DNA of 28,685 nucleotides, from assembly GCA_900541935.1 (NCBI GenBank), contig UQLZ01000027.1, positions 1-28,685 on the forward strand, read 5' to 3'. The position numbers and the translations under genes are program-made. Source of the DNA: an uncultured Prevotellaceae bacterium (GTDB taxonomy: Bacteria; Bacteroidota; Bacteroidia; Bacteroidales; Muribaculaceae). Below, one piece after another: positions 1-9,081 of this stretch. The stretch's first letter is position 1. Each line of letters begins with the position of its first letter. The notes under the pieces were generated by a model. It was not told the origin of the DNA. It ran no database searches and saw only the letters and a list, made by a program, of their open reading frames with translations.

Positions 1-3000
1 ATAAGACTTGATTATTAAAAATTTGAACGTTTCGGGTATTCTGTTTACTTTTACAGAGTAATTGTCAATGCCTTTATATTGCACTGTGAATTTATCGCCA
101 AAAGAAATATATTCTTTTTCTTTACTTCCTAAATTAAAAGGATTAAAGTACCATCCATTATTACCGACTGTATTTTCATACTCAAAATTCCCAATACCAC
201 CCATTGGTCCGTTATTAGTAAGGGACATCATTTGAATTGATGCTACTTTCGCTTCAAATTCTCTATTCCACGGTTCAGCAACATGATTATAACTATCATA
301 CCAGTCTTGATAAGCATGGTAAAATTCTTCTGATGCAACTAGTTGTCGAGGATAATTACTGAACGTTATCGTTCTGGATTTCTTAACATATTGCCCTTGA
401 ACAGGCTCTCCATTCTCATTTTTTATTGTCTCACCAAAGGTTACTTTTAAATGGAAATTCTCATCTTGTTCAAGCCATTGGTACATTGCATCAAACATTG
501 GACTTTCTCGCATTTGACCAATAAGATAATCAACGTTCTGTTTGTCATCTGGCAACATTTCAAAAGTTATTCTTTTCCCGCTTGGGTCAACATATCTCAG
601 CGGGTTGGCGGCGCAGTAGAGGTAAGGGGACAGATGCGGATATTTGTCGGCGTATGGATCCTGCTGGTAGAAGTGCGGGATGGGCAACTGCAATTGCCGC
701 GCGTGGAAGTCGTATTGGTTAATACCTCCGATGCGGTCAAGTTCCTTGCCTCCAAATTTGTACGGCTGAACGCTTTTTGAAACACCGTCCATAAGCATTC
801 CATAAGGATAGTAGTCGTTCCGCTCAACGACCAGACCTGCTCCGTCGAGAACGGTGCGGACACTGCCTCGACTGTCTTTCTGATAATAATAGTAGTTTCC
901 GTCTCTATCTATATAGCCTGTCGGGGTGAGGATATATTCGAGGGTGTCGTTGCAATAGACGAAGTGGTCTATGTATTTCCGCTTAAGCACGGTCTTGTAC
1001 GCTGCTGTCGGAACCGGCTTGCCTGCCAGCGACGCTGATGCCGACGATATGCGGTGAGTTACCTCCATACGCCTGCCTTCGCCGTCGTTGCGGTAGGTTA
1101 TCTCTCCGCCTCTGTCAAACTTGATTAGTTGCGGCAGGTTATGGCGGTCATAACAGATGCTGATGCCCCTGTCGGGGTCGTAACTCAAACTGCCGTTGGC
1201 GTTATACCGGTAGTCCCCATCGCTGCCGTAAGCAATTTTACTGAAATCAAGTCCGCCATAATGACACAAACCATTATTTGCATCACTAACTTGCTTAATA
1301 TGGTTGCCTGTATATGATATTGTCAAGTCATCAATATCTCCATAAAGCGGATTCCCGTTATAAGAGTATATAAATCCCAGACGCTTGATATGGGTCGGAT
1401 TGCTGTTCTTGTCGTAGCGGTATTCTGTACCGTAATTGCCTGTGCCGTCATATTTTGCGGAAACAAGGCGGTTCATACCGTCATATCGATATGTGTATTT
1501 TCTCTGCTCTCCGCCGTTATCCCATGTCTCGCTCGAGATGTTGCCGTTATAATTCCCTCCTTCGGCGTAGCCTGCCGCCATGCTGAATGTGGGCGAGGTG
1601 GCGGTAACAACCCGTCCTTCTTCGTCATAGGTGTATTCAATCGGAACGGCTCCGCTGTAAATGGTCTTGGGACGAAGCAACTCGTCGTAGTCCGTATGGC
1701 AAAGCCGCACTTCCGAGCCTCCGTTAAGGCTGTGCCAAATATCGGTCTGGCGGCCCTTGCTGTCATAAGCGTATCTGTAATGCTCTCTGATACTGTCGCT
1801 TTTGCCTGCATGCAATATCAGCGTCTCAAGCGGCTGTCCGGTAAAGGTGTATTTGTTGTACCTGCTTGTCATGCCGTCCGTACCGTGACTGGTATGGCTC
1901 TGGACGACTCGCCCTTCGCCGTCATAGTAACTGACCGTTACATCTCCTGAAACGCACTTGCCCGTTTGCATGCCCATCGCTGAATGGTGGCGCGGGTCGG
2001 AAAGTCCCTCTCGATAGGCGAACCGCTCCACTCCTCCTACCGACGGAAGAAAGTCGTAGTTGTCGTAGAAATACGCCACGTCGGGCGAAAAATAGTCCTC
2101 GGCAAGTGCCTGGGTGCCTATACGGTAACCCATGGTCGGCGAATTTTCCCCGCCGGCATACTCTGCAACATGGCTTTCCTTGAGCAAATCCTCCGCCTCG
2201 CTCGGCATGCACGAAATCTCTCCGCTTAAAACAAGCCGAACAAGGTGATCATAGAAATAGAACGTCCAACTGCCTGACTTTCTCTGCTCGCCGTTCTGGG
2301 AGAGGGTAAGGCGGTTATTCCCGTTATACCGGTAAACTGTCTTCTCGCTCCCTGGGAATTTCTTAACGGTGACATGCCCGAAAATGTCATATTCGTAATA
2401 GTAGCACCAGTCCGATATTTCCTTGTCAGAGACTGTCCATTCCTTGCCGACCGATGACGGACCGGCAAGTTGCTCCGAAGCCATCGGAGGGATAACGTAG
2501 CGGAGTTCGTCGTAATTGTCATAGACATAGTATGTGTCCGCATAATTGCCGTCGGAAATGGCGAGACGCTGAACGCGGAGGCGATTCTTGCGGTCGCGGA
2601 ACTCTATGGACACGTGCCCGTCCTCATCGGTCATCTTTGTAGCCTTCAGGCTACCTGTAGGAAAAAGGCGGTAATTCGTAAGTGTATTGTCCCTGACTCT
2701 GAAATCATAGCACTTGAACTGGGATGTCTGGTCATTGACAAACCGCTCCGTCGTTACTGCCTTGCCGAACTGCTGGTTGCTCGGCCGCGTAACGGCATAG
2801 ACCTCCTCTATCGGCGAACGGTGGTATTCAGTTCTCGTATATGCGTTGGCGTGACCGTAGGTGGCGTTTGCAAGAGCCGATACTTCAGAAGGATCGGTGA
2901 AATCTGTATTGGGTGAAACTACAGGCTGCCACTCGCGTGCAAGCCTGCTTTGCGAATCATATTCGCGGACCGTAACAAGACTTTGTCCGCTTGGGGTAAT

Positions 3001-3183
3001 GCCTCGCTGAACCGTCTCCACACTCCGTCCCAGACCGTCGAAATACTCGACTACGTCAACATATTCCGTCCCTGCGGCATTCAGATAGTCACGCCGCACG
3101 ATATAGTTTTCTCCACTTGCCATGGCATTATCTGACGCAAGCAGCAGTACTGGACAAAGTATCACAAACAAAAGGAAACGCAT
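1..3183 (-). CDS. RHS/YD-repeat protein (DUF6443 type), C-terminus cut by window edge
   Basis: The reading frame is open from ATG at 3183 to base 1 without a stop (about 1061 codons), so the gene is partial and its end lies outside. A Sec signal peptide is visible (MRFLLFVILCPVLLLAS...). It is followed by the DUF6443-like start (EYFDGLGRSVETVQRGITPSG) and many tyrosine-rich YD-type repeats such as YYEYDIFGHVTVKKF and RYDGMNRLVSAKYDG. The RHS-associated core follows (DSRGSVRTVLD, then YKFGGKELDRIGGINQYDFHARQ... split over about residues 775-865) and ends at DPSGK, residues 866-870. The last ~190 visible residues are unrelated in style and AT-rich. They contain E952-E-F-Y-H956-AYQ and N-R-E975-F-E977-A. 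Family knowledge: RHS proteins form a shell that encloses a variable C-terminal effector. Inference: the tail is an effector or toxin tip, perhaps a metallopeptidase-like fold with one ligand His replaced by Glu. An immunity gene, if any, would lie beyond base 1. No clear promoter was found upstream on the minus strand. Confidence 0.9.
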   Translation of the reverse strand, partial: MRFLLFVILCPVLLLASDNAMASGENYIVRRDYLNAAGTEYVDVVEYFDGLGRSVETVQRGITPSGQSLVTVREYDSQSRLAREWQPVVSPNTDFTDPSEVSALANATYGHANAYTRTEYHRSPIEEVYAVTRPSNQQFGKAVTTERFVNDQTSQFKCYDFRVRDNTLTNYRLFPTGSLKATKMTDEDGHVSIEFRDRKNRLRVQRLAISDGNYADTYYVYDNYDELRYVIPPMASEQLAGPSSVGKEWTVSDKEISDWCYYYEYDIFGHVTVKKFPGSEKTVYRYNGNNRLTLSQNGEQRKSGSWTFYFYDHLVRLVLSGEISCMPSEAEDLLKESHVAEYAGGENSPTMGYRIGTQALAEDYFSPDVAYFYDNYDFLPSVGGVERFAYREGLSDPRHHSAMGMQTGKCVSGDVTVSYYDGEGRVVQSHTSHGTDGMTSRYNKYTFTGQPLETLILHAGKSDSIREHYRYAYDSKGRQTDIWHSLNGGSEVRLCHTDYDELLRPKTIYSGAVPIEYTYDEEGRVVTATSPTFSMAAGYAEGGNYNGNISSETWDNGGEQRKYTYRYDGMNRLVSAKYDGTGNYGTEYRYDKNSNPTHIKRLGFIYSYNGNPLYGDIDDLTISYTGNHIKQVSDANNGLCHYGGLDFSKIAYGSDGDYRYNANGSLSYDPDRGISICYDRHNLPQLIKFDRGGEITYRNDGEGRRMEVTHRISSASASLAGKPVPTAAYKTVLKRKYIDHFVYCNDTLEYILTPTGYIDRDGNYYYYQKDSRGSVRTVLDGAGLVVERNDYYPYGMLMDGVSKSVQPYKFGGKELDRIGGINQYDFHARQLQLPIPHFYQQDPYADKYPHLSPYLYCAANPLRYVDPSGKRITFEMLPDDKQNVDYLIGQMRESPMFDAMYQWLEQDENFHLKVTFGETIKNENGEPVQGQYVKKSRTITFSNYPRQLVASEEFYHAYQDWYDSYNHVAEPWNREFEAKVASIQMMSLTNNGPMGGIGNFEYENTVGNNGWYFNPFNLGSKEKEYISFGDKFTVQYKGIDNYSVKVNRIPETFKFLIIKSY

Positions 3184-3275
3184 ACGCCCCAATTTTTCCG
3201 CAAATTACAAACAAATTATTACATTTCCAAAGAATTACTGAAAAAATTTAATTTAATTTTCTAAAGCCGCAAAAG

Positions 3276-3351
3276 ACATTCTATTGCTTGTAATGTAACC
3301 TAAATGTATTCAAAGGTTAGCATAAGTTATTTTTTGCTTTGCATAGAATGT
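3276..3351. repeat. 9-bp perfect inverted repeat in a divergent promoter region
   Basis: ACATTCTAT (3276-3284) and its exact reverse complement ATAGAATGT (3343-3351) face each other across 58 bases in the 295-bp gap between the RHS gene (minus) and the GSCFA operon (plus). A shorter pair, GTTATA (3350-3355) and TATAAC (3368-3373), follows, and TATAAC recurs at 3378. The symmetry is seen in the sequence. A role as operator for one or both divergent promoters is inference. The rest of the gap is AT-rich and holds no ORF I would call. Confidence 0.4.
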
Positions 3352-3445
3352 TATATTAGCATTTTTATATAACTTTGTATAACTTAGCGGCACCTTAGTA
3401 TAGCTTGCGAAAACAAGTTTTCACCGCTCTACTTTCGGTTTGCAC

Positions 3446-3453
3446 TAACTTTG
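3446..3453 (+). promoter_or_regulatory. Bacteroidota-type -7 box for the GSCFA-murF operon
   Basis: TAACTTTG matches the TAnnTTTG -7 consensus of the Bacteroidota primary sigma factor and lies 26 bases before the ATG at 3479. The -33 box is poor: the nearest candidate is TTTT at 3418-3421, 24 bases upstream. A second identical octamer TAACTTTG at 3370-3377 could be an alternative start site. Confidence 0.5.
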
Positions 3454-3478
3454 TAAAACGAATTAACAGCAGTAATTG

Positions 3479-4408
3479 ATGAAATTTCGGACGGTTGTAA
3501 ATATTGAAAAGGGATTTCCTATCAGCCACAACGATAGGATAATGCTTCTTGGTTCTTGCTTTACTGATGAAATAGGCAGCAGACTTGAACGCAGATATTT
3601 TAATCCTTGCGTAAATCCTTTTGGTGCACTATATAATCCTATAAGCATTGCCAAAGCAATTGACTGCCTCATCAACAAACCGAAATTCTCTGAAGATGAT
3701 CTCTTTGAGCATAATGGTCTATGGCATAGTTTTATGCATCACTCACGTTTTTCAAGCAAAAGTAAGGAAACGGCTTTAGACAATATTAATGCTTCTTTTT
3801 CGAAAGCGAAAGAGTTTTTCAAAACTGCGAACGTGTTCATTATAACGTTTGGAACGGCTTTTATTTACAGTCTTGCAGACTCTGGCGAAATTGTTGCAAA
3901 CTGCCACAAACTGCCGGCCTCGACCTTTGTCAGACGTAAAATTTCCATTGATGAAATCACTCACCGCTGGTCTTCTTTGATTAAGACTATCAACAAAATT
4001 AATCCAAACGCAAGAATTATTTTTACCGTCAGTCCTATACGGCATCTTGCCGACGGCGCTCATGGGAACCAGTCCAGCAAAGCAACTCTCCTACTTGCTA
4101 TCGACAAACTGATTGAACAAAACCAAACATGCAGTTATTTTCCGTCGTACGAAATCGTTTTAGACGAGTTGCGTGACTATCGTTTCTTCGCTGCTGACAT
4201 GAAGCACCCTTCTGACGTTGCCGTGGACTATATATTCGAACGCTTTGCAGAAACGTACTTTTCAAAAGAGACTATAAGCAAGTTGAAAGACTTTGAGAAA
4301 TTATGGAAAATGAAAAATCATATACCAATGACTGATAACCTTGATGAGATAAAAAAATTCAATGAAAAAATTTCATTATTGGAAATTGCATTGGGCTTGA
4401 AAGGATAA
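3479..4408 (+). CDS. GSCFA domain protein
   Basis: The 309-aa product carries the family-defining G-S-C-F motif at residues 25-28 (LLGSCFTDEIGSRL). This is the GSCFA family, related to SGNH/GDSL-type esterases, whose exact substrate is not established. Other conserved-looking stretches are FGTAFIY and TVSPIRHLADG in the middle and a C-terminal AADMKHPSD segment, where an SGNH fold would place its late Asp/His. No signal peptide or membrane segment is visible, so it is probably cytoplasmic. I chose ATG 3479; a TTG three bases earlier is less likely. It is the first gene of the run, 4 bases before murF-alr, and this neighbour suggests a cell-wall link, which is inference only. Confidence 0.9.
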   Translation: MKFRTVVNIEKGFPISHNDRIMLLGSCFTDEIGSRLERRYFNPCVNPFGALYNPISIAKAIDCLINKPKFSEDDLFEHNGLWHSFMHHSRFSSKSKETALDNINASFSKAKEFFKTANVFIITFGTAFIYSLADSGEIVANCHKLPASTFVRRKISIDEITHRWSSLIKTINKINPNARIIFTVSPIRHLADGAHGNQSSKATLLLAIDKLIEQNQTCSYFPSYEIVLDELRDYRFFAADMKHPSDVAVDYIFERFAETYFSKETISKLKDFEKLWKMKNHIPMTDNLDEIKKFNEKISLLEIALGLKG

Positions 4409-4412
4409 AAAT

Positions 4413-6884
4413 ATGAATTATTCAATTCTTGAAATAGCGAGCATACTTGGCGTTAAAAGCGATGGTTTGACAAATTGCACCATCGACACTCTTCTTACAG
4501 ATTCTCGCTCTCTTACATACCCGGAAACGTCGCTTTTCTTTGCTATAAGAACGAACAGCAACGACGGACATAGATACGTTAACCAACTATACAACAACGG
4601 TGTAAGAAATTTCGTTGTTGAAGAAATGCCACAGGCTCAATACAGCAACTCAACAAACTTCATCGTTGTTGAAAATACAACGACAGCACTTCAAGACCTT
4701 GCTGCATACCACCGTAAAAGATTCAATATTCCAGTTATCGCAATTACAGGCAGTCGTGGCAAAACAATTGTAAAAGAATGGCTTTACCAAATTCTTCGCG
4801 ACAAATTCAACATTGTCAGAAGTCCCCGTAGTTACAACTCTCAAATTGGGGTACCACTCTCCCTTTGGGACATTGACGACAATACTGAAATGGCAATCAT
4901 AGAGGCTGGCATTTCAAAGCCAGATGAAATGCATTCCCTTGCAAAAATGATTTGTCCAACTGCAACTGTCATCACCAATATCGGCGACGAACACAAAGAA
5001 GGATTTACTTCTATTGAAGAAAAATGCATTGAGAAACTCCGACTATCTAAAGGAAGTGACTATATAATTTACAACAGCGATGACTCCGTTATTGTTAACG
5101 GACTTATTGACTTGTCATTCGGTACTCAAGAAATATGCTGGTCAAAAACGATTTCCGACGCTCCGCTATTCATTTCTTCAATTATCCGACACAAAAAATC
5201 AACAGATATAAACTTCACATATCTTTTCTTTGCCGAAAAGATTACTATACCTTTCACTGAAGATGCTGATATTGAAAATGCAATAACTTGCCTTGCAACT
5301 TTATTGGCAATGCGAATTCTATTCAATGATGATATCAGAGAAAAATTTGCTAACTTATCACCAACAGGTTCCCGAATCGATGTTATAGAAGGGGTTAATA
5401 ACTGCTTGCTAATTCACGATACATATACAAGCGACTATCTGTCACTCGCCCCAAGCATTGACTTTGCCCTTAGAAGAAAAGCCCAACAAAGAAGCGTTAC
5501 AGTTATCTTATCCGACGTTCTGAAAGAAAACATCCCGACAAACGAAGTCTATAATGAAATTGCCAAACTTTTTAAGGCAAAAAAAATAGACAGGATAATA
5601 GGTATTGGTAAAGATATTTCTTCTCATAAAAACCTTTTTCCCAGCCATTCGCTATTCTTTGAGAACACTAACGCGTTTCTTGCCCAAATGGAGCCAAGCA
5701 ACTTTTCAAACGAACTTGTTCTTCTTAAAGGTGCTCCAGAATTCAAATTTGACAGAATTTACGAAATACTTGAGGAGAAACAGCACGAATCTGTCCTTGA
5801 AGTGAATTTAGAAGCAGTTACCCATAATTTTAACTTCTACCGTTCACACCTTAAGCCAGACACAAAAATAGTTTGTATGCTAAAGGCTTCTGGTTATGGA
5901 GCAGGCTCTCTTGAATTGGCAAGAACGCTACAGTCTCAAGGGGCTGCATATATTGCAGTTGCTGCTCATGATGAGGGCATTGAATTACGCAAGGCTGGGA
6001 TAACGATGCCTATTATGGTATTAAATCCTAAAGTTGTTAATTACAAAACGCTTTTTGACTATCATCTCGAACCTGAAATTTTCAGTTATGAGATGTGCCA
6101 CGAGTTTATTAATGAAGCGGAGAAATATGGTGTCAAAGACTACCCTATACATATTAAGTTAGATACTGGCATGCACCGATTGGGCTTTATCTACGAAGAG
6201 CTTCCTGAATTAATAAACACTCTAAAATCACAAAATGCAGTAAAACCAAGTTCCATTTTCTCACATCTAGCAACAGCAGATGATTTTGAAGAAACCGACT
6301 ATGCAAAAATGCAACTGGAATACTTTGAAAAATGCTCAAACTTTTTTTGCAGCAGTTTTGATTTTCAGATAATCAGGCACATTCTAAACACTGACGGCAT
6401 TTTGAGATTTCCAGAGTATCAATATGAAATGGTACGCTTAGGCATTGGGCTTTACGGAATCCCAACTCTTGGAAATGGTTATGATGATTGCCTTGAACCA
6501 GTTTCCTCACTTAAATCGGTTATAATCCAGATTAGGGAATGGGAGGCTGGAACAACAATTGGCTATGGCCGTCATGGAGTATTGAAAAGAAAGTCAAAGA
6601 TAGCAACAATACCAATCGGCTATGCAGACGGCTTCAACAGGCTACTCGGTAAAGGCGTGGGCGAAGTTTTCATCAATGGAAAAAGAGTTCCTACCATTGG
6701 AAATATATGTATGGATATTTTTATGGCAGATGTAACAGATGTTGAATGCAAGATAGGAGACAAAGTCGAGATTTTCGGTAAAAACATATCTGTAACAGAA
6801 GTTGCCAACAAAATAGGCACAATACCATACGAAGTGCTGACTTCTGTCGCTCCAAGAATTAAAAGAATTTACTATAGAGAATAA
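4413..6884 (+). CDS. murF-alr: Bifunctional MurF ligase / alanine racemase fusion
   Basis: The 823-aa protein joins two peptidoglycan enzymes. Residues 1 to ~455 are MurF, the ATP-dependent ligase adding D-Ala-D-Ala to UDP-MurNAc-tripeptide: N-terminal substrate domain, P-loop GSRGKT (113-118, Lys117), central-domain motif YNSQIGVPLS and a C-terminal Mur-ligase domain. Residues ~460 to 823 are a fold-type III PLP alanine racemase. The PLP lysine is K491 in MLKASGYGAG, and the catalytic tyrosine is most likely Y718 in TIGYGRHG. Also seen are KLDTGMHRLGF, ATIPIGYADG and GNICMD. One polypeptide therefore both makes D-Ala and uses D-Ala-D-Ala in the cytoplasm. The fusion is characteristic of Bacteroidota. 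The P-loop Arg in place of the more usual Asn (GSNGKT) may simply be lineage-typical. Both halves look intact. The gap to the next gene is 5 bases. Confidence 0.96.
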   Translation: MNYSILEIASILGVKSDGLTNCTIDTLLTDSRSLTYPETSLFFAIRTNSNDGHRYVNQLYNNGVRNFVVEEMPQAQYSNSTNFIVVENTTTALQDLAAYHRKRFNIPVIAITGSRGKTIVKEWLYQILRDKFNIVRSPRSYNSQIGVPLSLWDIDDNTEMAIIEAGISKPDEMHSLAKMICPTATVITNIGDEHKEGFTSIEEKCIEKLRLSKGSDYIIYNSDDSVIVNGLIDLSFGTQEICWSKTISDAPLFISSIIRHKKSTDINFTYLFFAEKITIPFTEDADIENAITCLATLLAMRILFNDDIREKFANLSPTGSRIDVIEGVNNCLLIHDTYTSDYLSLAPSIDFALRRKAQQRSVTVILSDVLKENIPTNEVYNEIAKLFKAKKIDRIIGIGKDISSHKNLFPSHSLFFENTNAFLAQMEPSNFSNELVLLKGAPEFKFDRIYEILEEKQHESVLEVNLEAVTHNFNFYRSHLKPDTKIVCMLKASGYGAGSLELARTLQSQGAAYIAVAAHDEGIELRKAGITMPIMVLNPKVVNYKTLFDYHLEPEIFSYEMCHEFINEAEKYGVKDYPIHIKLDTGMHRLGFIYEELPELINTLKSQNAVKPSSIFSHLATADDFEETDYAKMQLEYFEKCSNFFCSSFDFQIIRHILNTDGILRFPEYQYEMVRLGIGLYGIPTLGNGYDDCLEPVSSLKSVIIQIREWEAGTTIGYGRHGVLKRKSKIATIPIGYADGFNRLLGKGVGEVFINGKRVPTIGNICMDIFMADVTDVECKIGDKVEIFGKNISVTEVANKIGTIPYEVLTSVAPRIKRIYYRE

Positions 6885-6889
6885 AATAT

Positions 6890-8263
6890 ATGAAACAGGA
6901 TTTCATTAAAGAAATACATTCTAACTTTCCAGAAAGAGCAGAAAAGATTCTTGAATCAATTCTGTCAGAACCTGTCACATCTATACGGATAAACAGTCGC
7001 AAACCGGCAAAGGCATCAGGTCTTGAGAAAGTCAAATGGTGCGATAACGGCTTTTACTTAAAAGAAAGGCCGCAATTCACTTTCGATGCAAAATTTCACA
7101 CAGGGCAATACTATGTCCAGGATGCATCATCAATGTTTATCTGCCAAGTCCTTAAAGAATTGGCTTTGGGCAAAGATATTTGCTACCTTGACCTATGTGC
7201 AGCACCTGGGGGAAAAACTACAGCCGCCATTGACTGTCTTACTGGTAACTCTCTTATTGTTGCAAACGAAATTGACTACTCTCGAGCACAAATTCTAAGA
7301 GAAAATATCATCAAATGGGGAACGCCAAACTGCATGGTCCTCAACGACACACCAAAAAAAATCGGTAAAATAAAAAATTTCTTTGACATTATCGCTACTG
7401 ATATGCCATGCTCCGGAGAGGGAATGTTCCGTAAAGATGCTTTTGCCCGCGAGCAATGGACGCCAGAACTTGTTGAGGAATGCGCTGAAAGACAAAAAAA
7501 CATTATCGACGATATTTGGGGCGCTTTGAAACCAGGTGGATATATTATATATAGTACATGCACTTTCAACCGTAAGGAAAATGAAGAAATCATTCAATAC
7601 CTGATTGAGGAATATGACGCAACTCCGATAGAAATTGAAACAAAAGAGAGCTGGGGAATTGACCCTGCAGTTAATACCAACGCACCTTGCTACCGCTTTA
7701 TGCCCGACAAGGCTAACGGGGAAGGTTTGTTTATGGCAGTGCTTAAGAAACCTGGCGACTATAATCCCGCTTTGCCGAAATCATTGAAGGACAAAGCAAA
7801 GAATTTTCCTATTCCAAAAGAGTGCTATGACATGACTACTCCAATGATGAAAATAACATCTGACGGAACGAATATCAACGCCATTCCAAACAGTCTGTTC
7901 ACACCGATGAAACACATTCTAAATCTTGCAAACGTGATTTACTTCGGAATAGAATTGGCTACAATAAAAGGTAAAGACATTATACCGCAGCATGCGCTTT
8001 CACAATCAATCAACCTAAACAGACAAAAATTTGAACTTGTAAATGTTGATTATCAACAGGCAATTGCATATCTTCGTGGAGAGGCAATAACTGCAGACAA
8101 TTCAGGCAAGTCGAAACACTTTATCGTTTGCTATGAAAACACTCCTTTAGGATGGATGAAAAGCATTGGCAACAGGGCTAACAACCTATACCCTAAAGAA
8201 TGGAGAATCAGAAGTATGAATACCCCTGCCGAACCTCAAGATATATTAAAATGCAATAACTAA
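6890..8263 (+). CDS. RsmF-like rRNA cytosine-C5 methyltransferase (NOL1/NOP2/sun family)
   Basis: The 457-aa protein is an SAM-dependent m5C RNA methyltransferase. SAM-binding motif I is DLCAAPGGKT (101-110). The two cysteines of the mechanism are C174 in DMPCSGEGMFRK and C224 in STCTFNRKENEE. The ~180 residues after the catalytic domain end in SIGNRANNLYPKEWRIR, which matches the PUA-like RNA-binding tail of RsmF (the E. coli enzyme methylates C1407 of 16S rRNA). The exact target base here cannot be read from sequence, so no symbol is given. It starts 5 bases after murF-alr and is followed 12 bases later by the M48 gene, so it is co-transcribed with them. Confidence 0.92.
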   Translation: MKQDFIKEIHSNFPERAEKILESILSEPVTSIRINSRKPAKASGLEKVKWCDNGFYLKERPQFTFDAKFHTGQYYVQDASSMFICQVLKELALGKDICYLDLCAAPGGKTTAAIDCLTGNSLIVANEIDYSRAQILRENIIKWGTPNCMVLNDTPKKIGKIKNFFDIIATDMPCSGEGMFRKDAFAREQWTPELVEECAERQKNIIDDIWGALKPGGYIIYSTCTFNRKENEEIIQYLIEEYDATPIEIETKESWGIDPAVNTNAPCYRFMPDKANGEGLFMAVLKKPGDYNPALPKSLKDKAKNFPIPKECYDMTTPMMKITSDGTNINAIPNSLFTPMKHILNLANVIYFGIELATIKGKDIIPQHALSQSINLNRQKFELVNVDYQQAIAYLRGEAITADNSGKSKHFIVCYENTPLGWMKSIGNRANNLYPKEWRIRSMNTPAEPQDILKCNN

Positions 8264-8275
8264 AAACACAAAGAT

Positions 8276-9073
8276 ATGAAAAAGAAACTAACAATAATTG
8301 CAGCAGTTCTTGCAATCATTTTAAGCGGATGCAGTTCTGTTCCTGTTACCGGAAGAAAGCAAATACTGCTTGTTTCCGACAGTGAAGTGCTTTCTTCAAG
8401 TCTTGCACAGTATAACGATTATATTAAAACTGCCAAGAAATCAACTTCAGCCAAGAAAACGCAAATTGTTACCCGAGTTGGCAAAAAAATTGCTGCGGCT
8501 ACCGAAGAATACTTGCGTACAAACGGTCTTGCAAATGAAATCAGCAACTTCAAATGGGAATTTAACCTTGTCAATGACCCGCAAGTTAACGCTTTCTGCA
8601 TGCCAGGTGGAAAAATTGTTGTATATGAAGGACTGATGAATATAGTCTCTTCTGATGATGAACTGGCAGTAGTTGTTGGTCACGAAGTTGCTCACGCCGT
8701 TGCCAAGCACAGTAACGAGCGAATGAGCCAGCAGATAATGGCTCAATATGGAGCACAAATACTCAGTTCTGCAGTTTCTGAAAAAAGCCAAATGGTACAG
8801 ACCATTGCAGGCAGCATATACGGACTTGGCGCACAGTATGGCGTTATGCTTCCATTCTCACGCAAACACGAATCAGAGGCTGACTATATGGGTATTATTT
8901 TTATGTCAATGGCTGGATATAATCCTGACGTAGCAATAAATTTCTGGAAAAAAATGTCTGCAACTTCCAATGCAAAAGTTCCTGAATTTATGAGCACTCA
9001 CCCAAGCGACGCAAAGAGAATTGAGGACCTTAACAAGGCTATACCTGAAATAAAAGCAAAATACTACAAATAA
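8276..9073 (+). CDS. M48 family metalloprotease, lipoprotein
   Basis: The 265-aa product begins with a lipoprotein signal ending in LSGC (Cys19), so it should be lipid-anchored in the envelope, facing the periplasm. The zinc site is H136-E137-V-A-H140 in VVVGHEVAHAVAKH. The third ligand is probably E199 in KHESEADYMG, and FMSTHPSDAKRI near the C-terminus is the usual M48 tail. Size and layout match the short LoiP/YcaL-type periplasmic proteases without TPR repeats (BepA has them). The likely role is cleavage of misfolded or unassembled outer-membrane proteins, inferred from the family. It is followed 8 bases later by the nitroreductase gene. Confidence 0.93.
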   Translation: MKKKLTIIAAVLAIILSGCSSVPVTGRKQILLVSDSEVLSSSLAQYNDYIKTAKKSTSAKKTQIVTRVGKKIAAATEEYLRTNGLANEISNFKWEFNLVNDPQVNAFCMPGGKIVVYEGLMNIVSSDDELAVVVGHEVAHAVAKHSNERMSQQIMAQYGAQILSSAVSEKSQMVQTIAGSIYGLGAQYGVMLPFSRKHESEADYMGIIFMSMAGYNPDVAINFWKKMSATSNAKVPEFMSTHPSDAKRIEDLNKAIPEIKAKYYK

Positions 9074-9081
9074 TAATTGTT

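Noticed and set aside
1390..1950. Plus-strand open frame of 186 codons, and other frames in 451-3135 on both strands
   Set aside because: They lie inside the continuous minus-strand RHS frame (3183 to 1), which has a signal peptide and clear RHS motifs. Their translations are low-complexity shadows of a GC-rich gene.
1..3183. YD repeats as a possible CRISPR or tandem DNA repeat
   Set aside because: The repetition is at protein-motif level (Tyr-Asp spacing) and not in identical DNA units; no regular spacers exist anywhere in the window.
3476..3478. TTG start for the GSCFA gene (similar TTG starts at 9690 for the SDR, 10890 for the phosphoesterase and 27351 for lysO-N)
   Set aside because: In each case a nearby downstream ATG fits better with the promoter, signal peptide or previous stop; the phosphoesterase and lysO TTG codons fall at or inside the -7 region.
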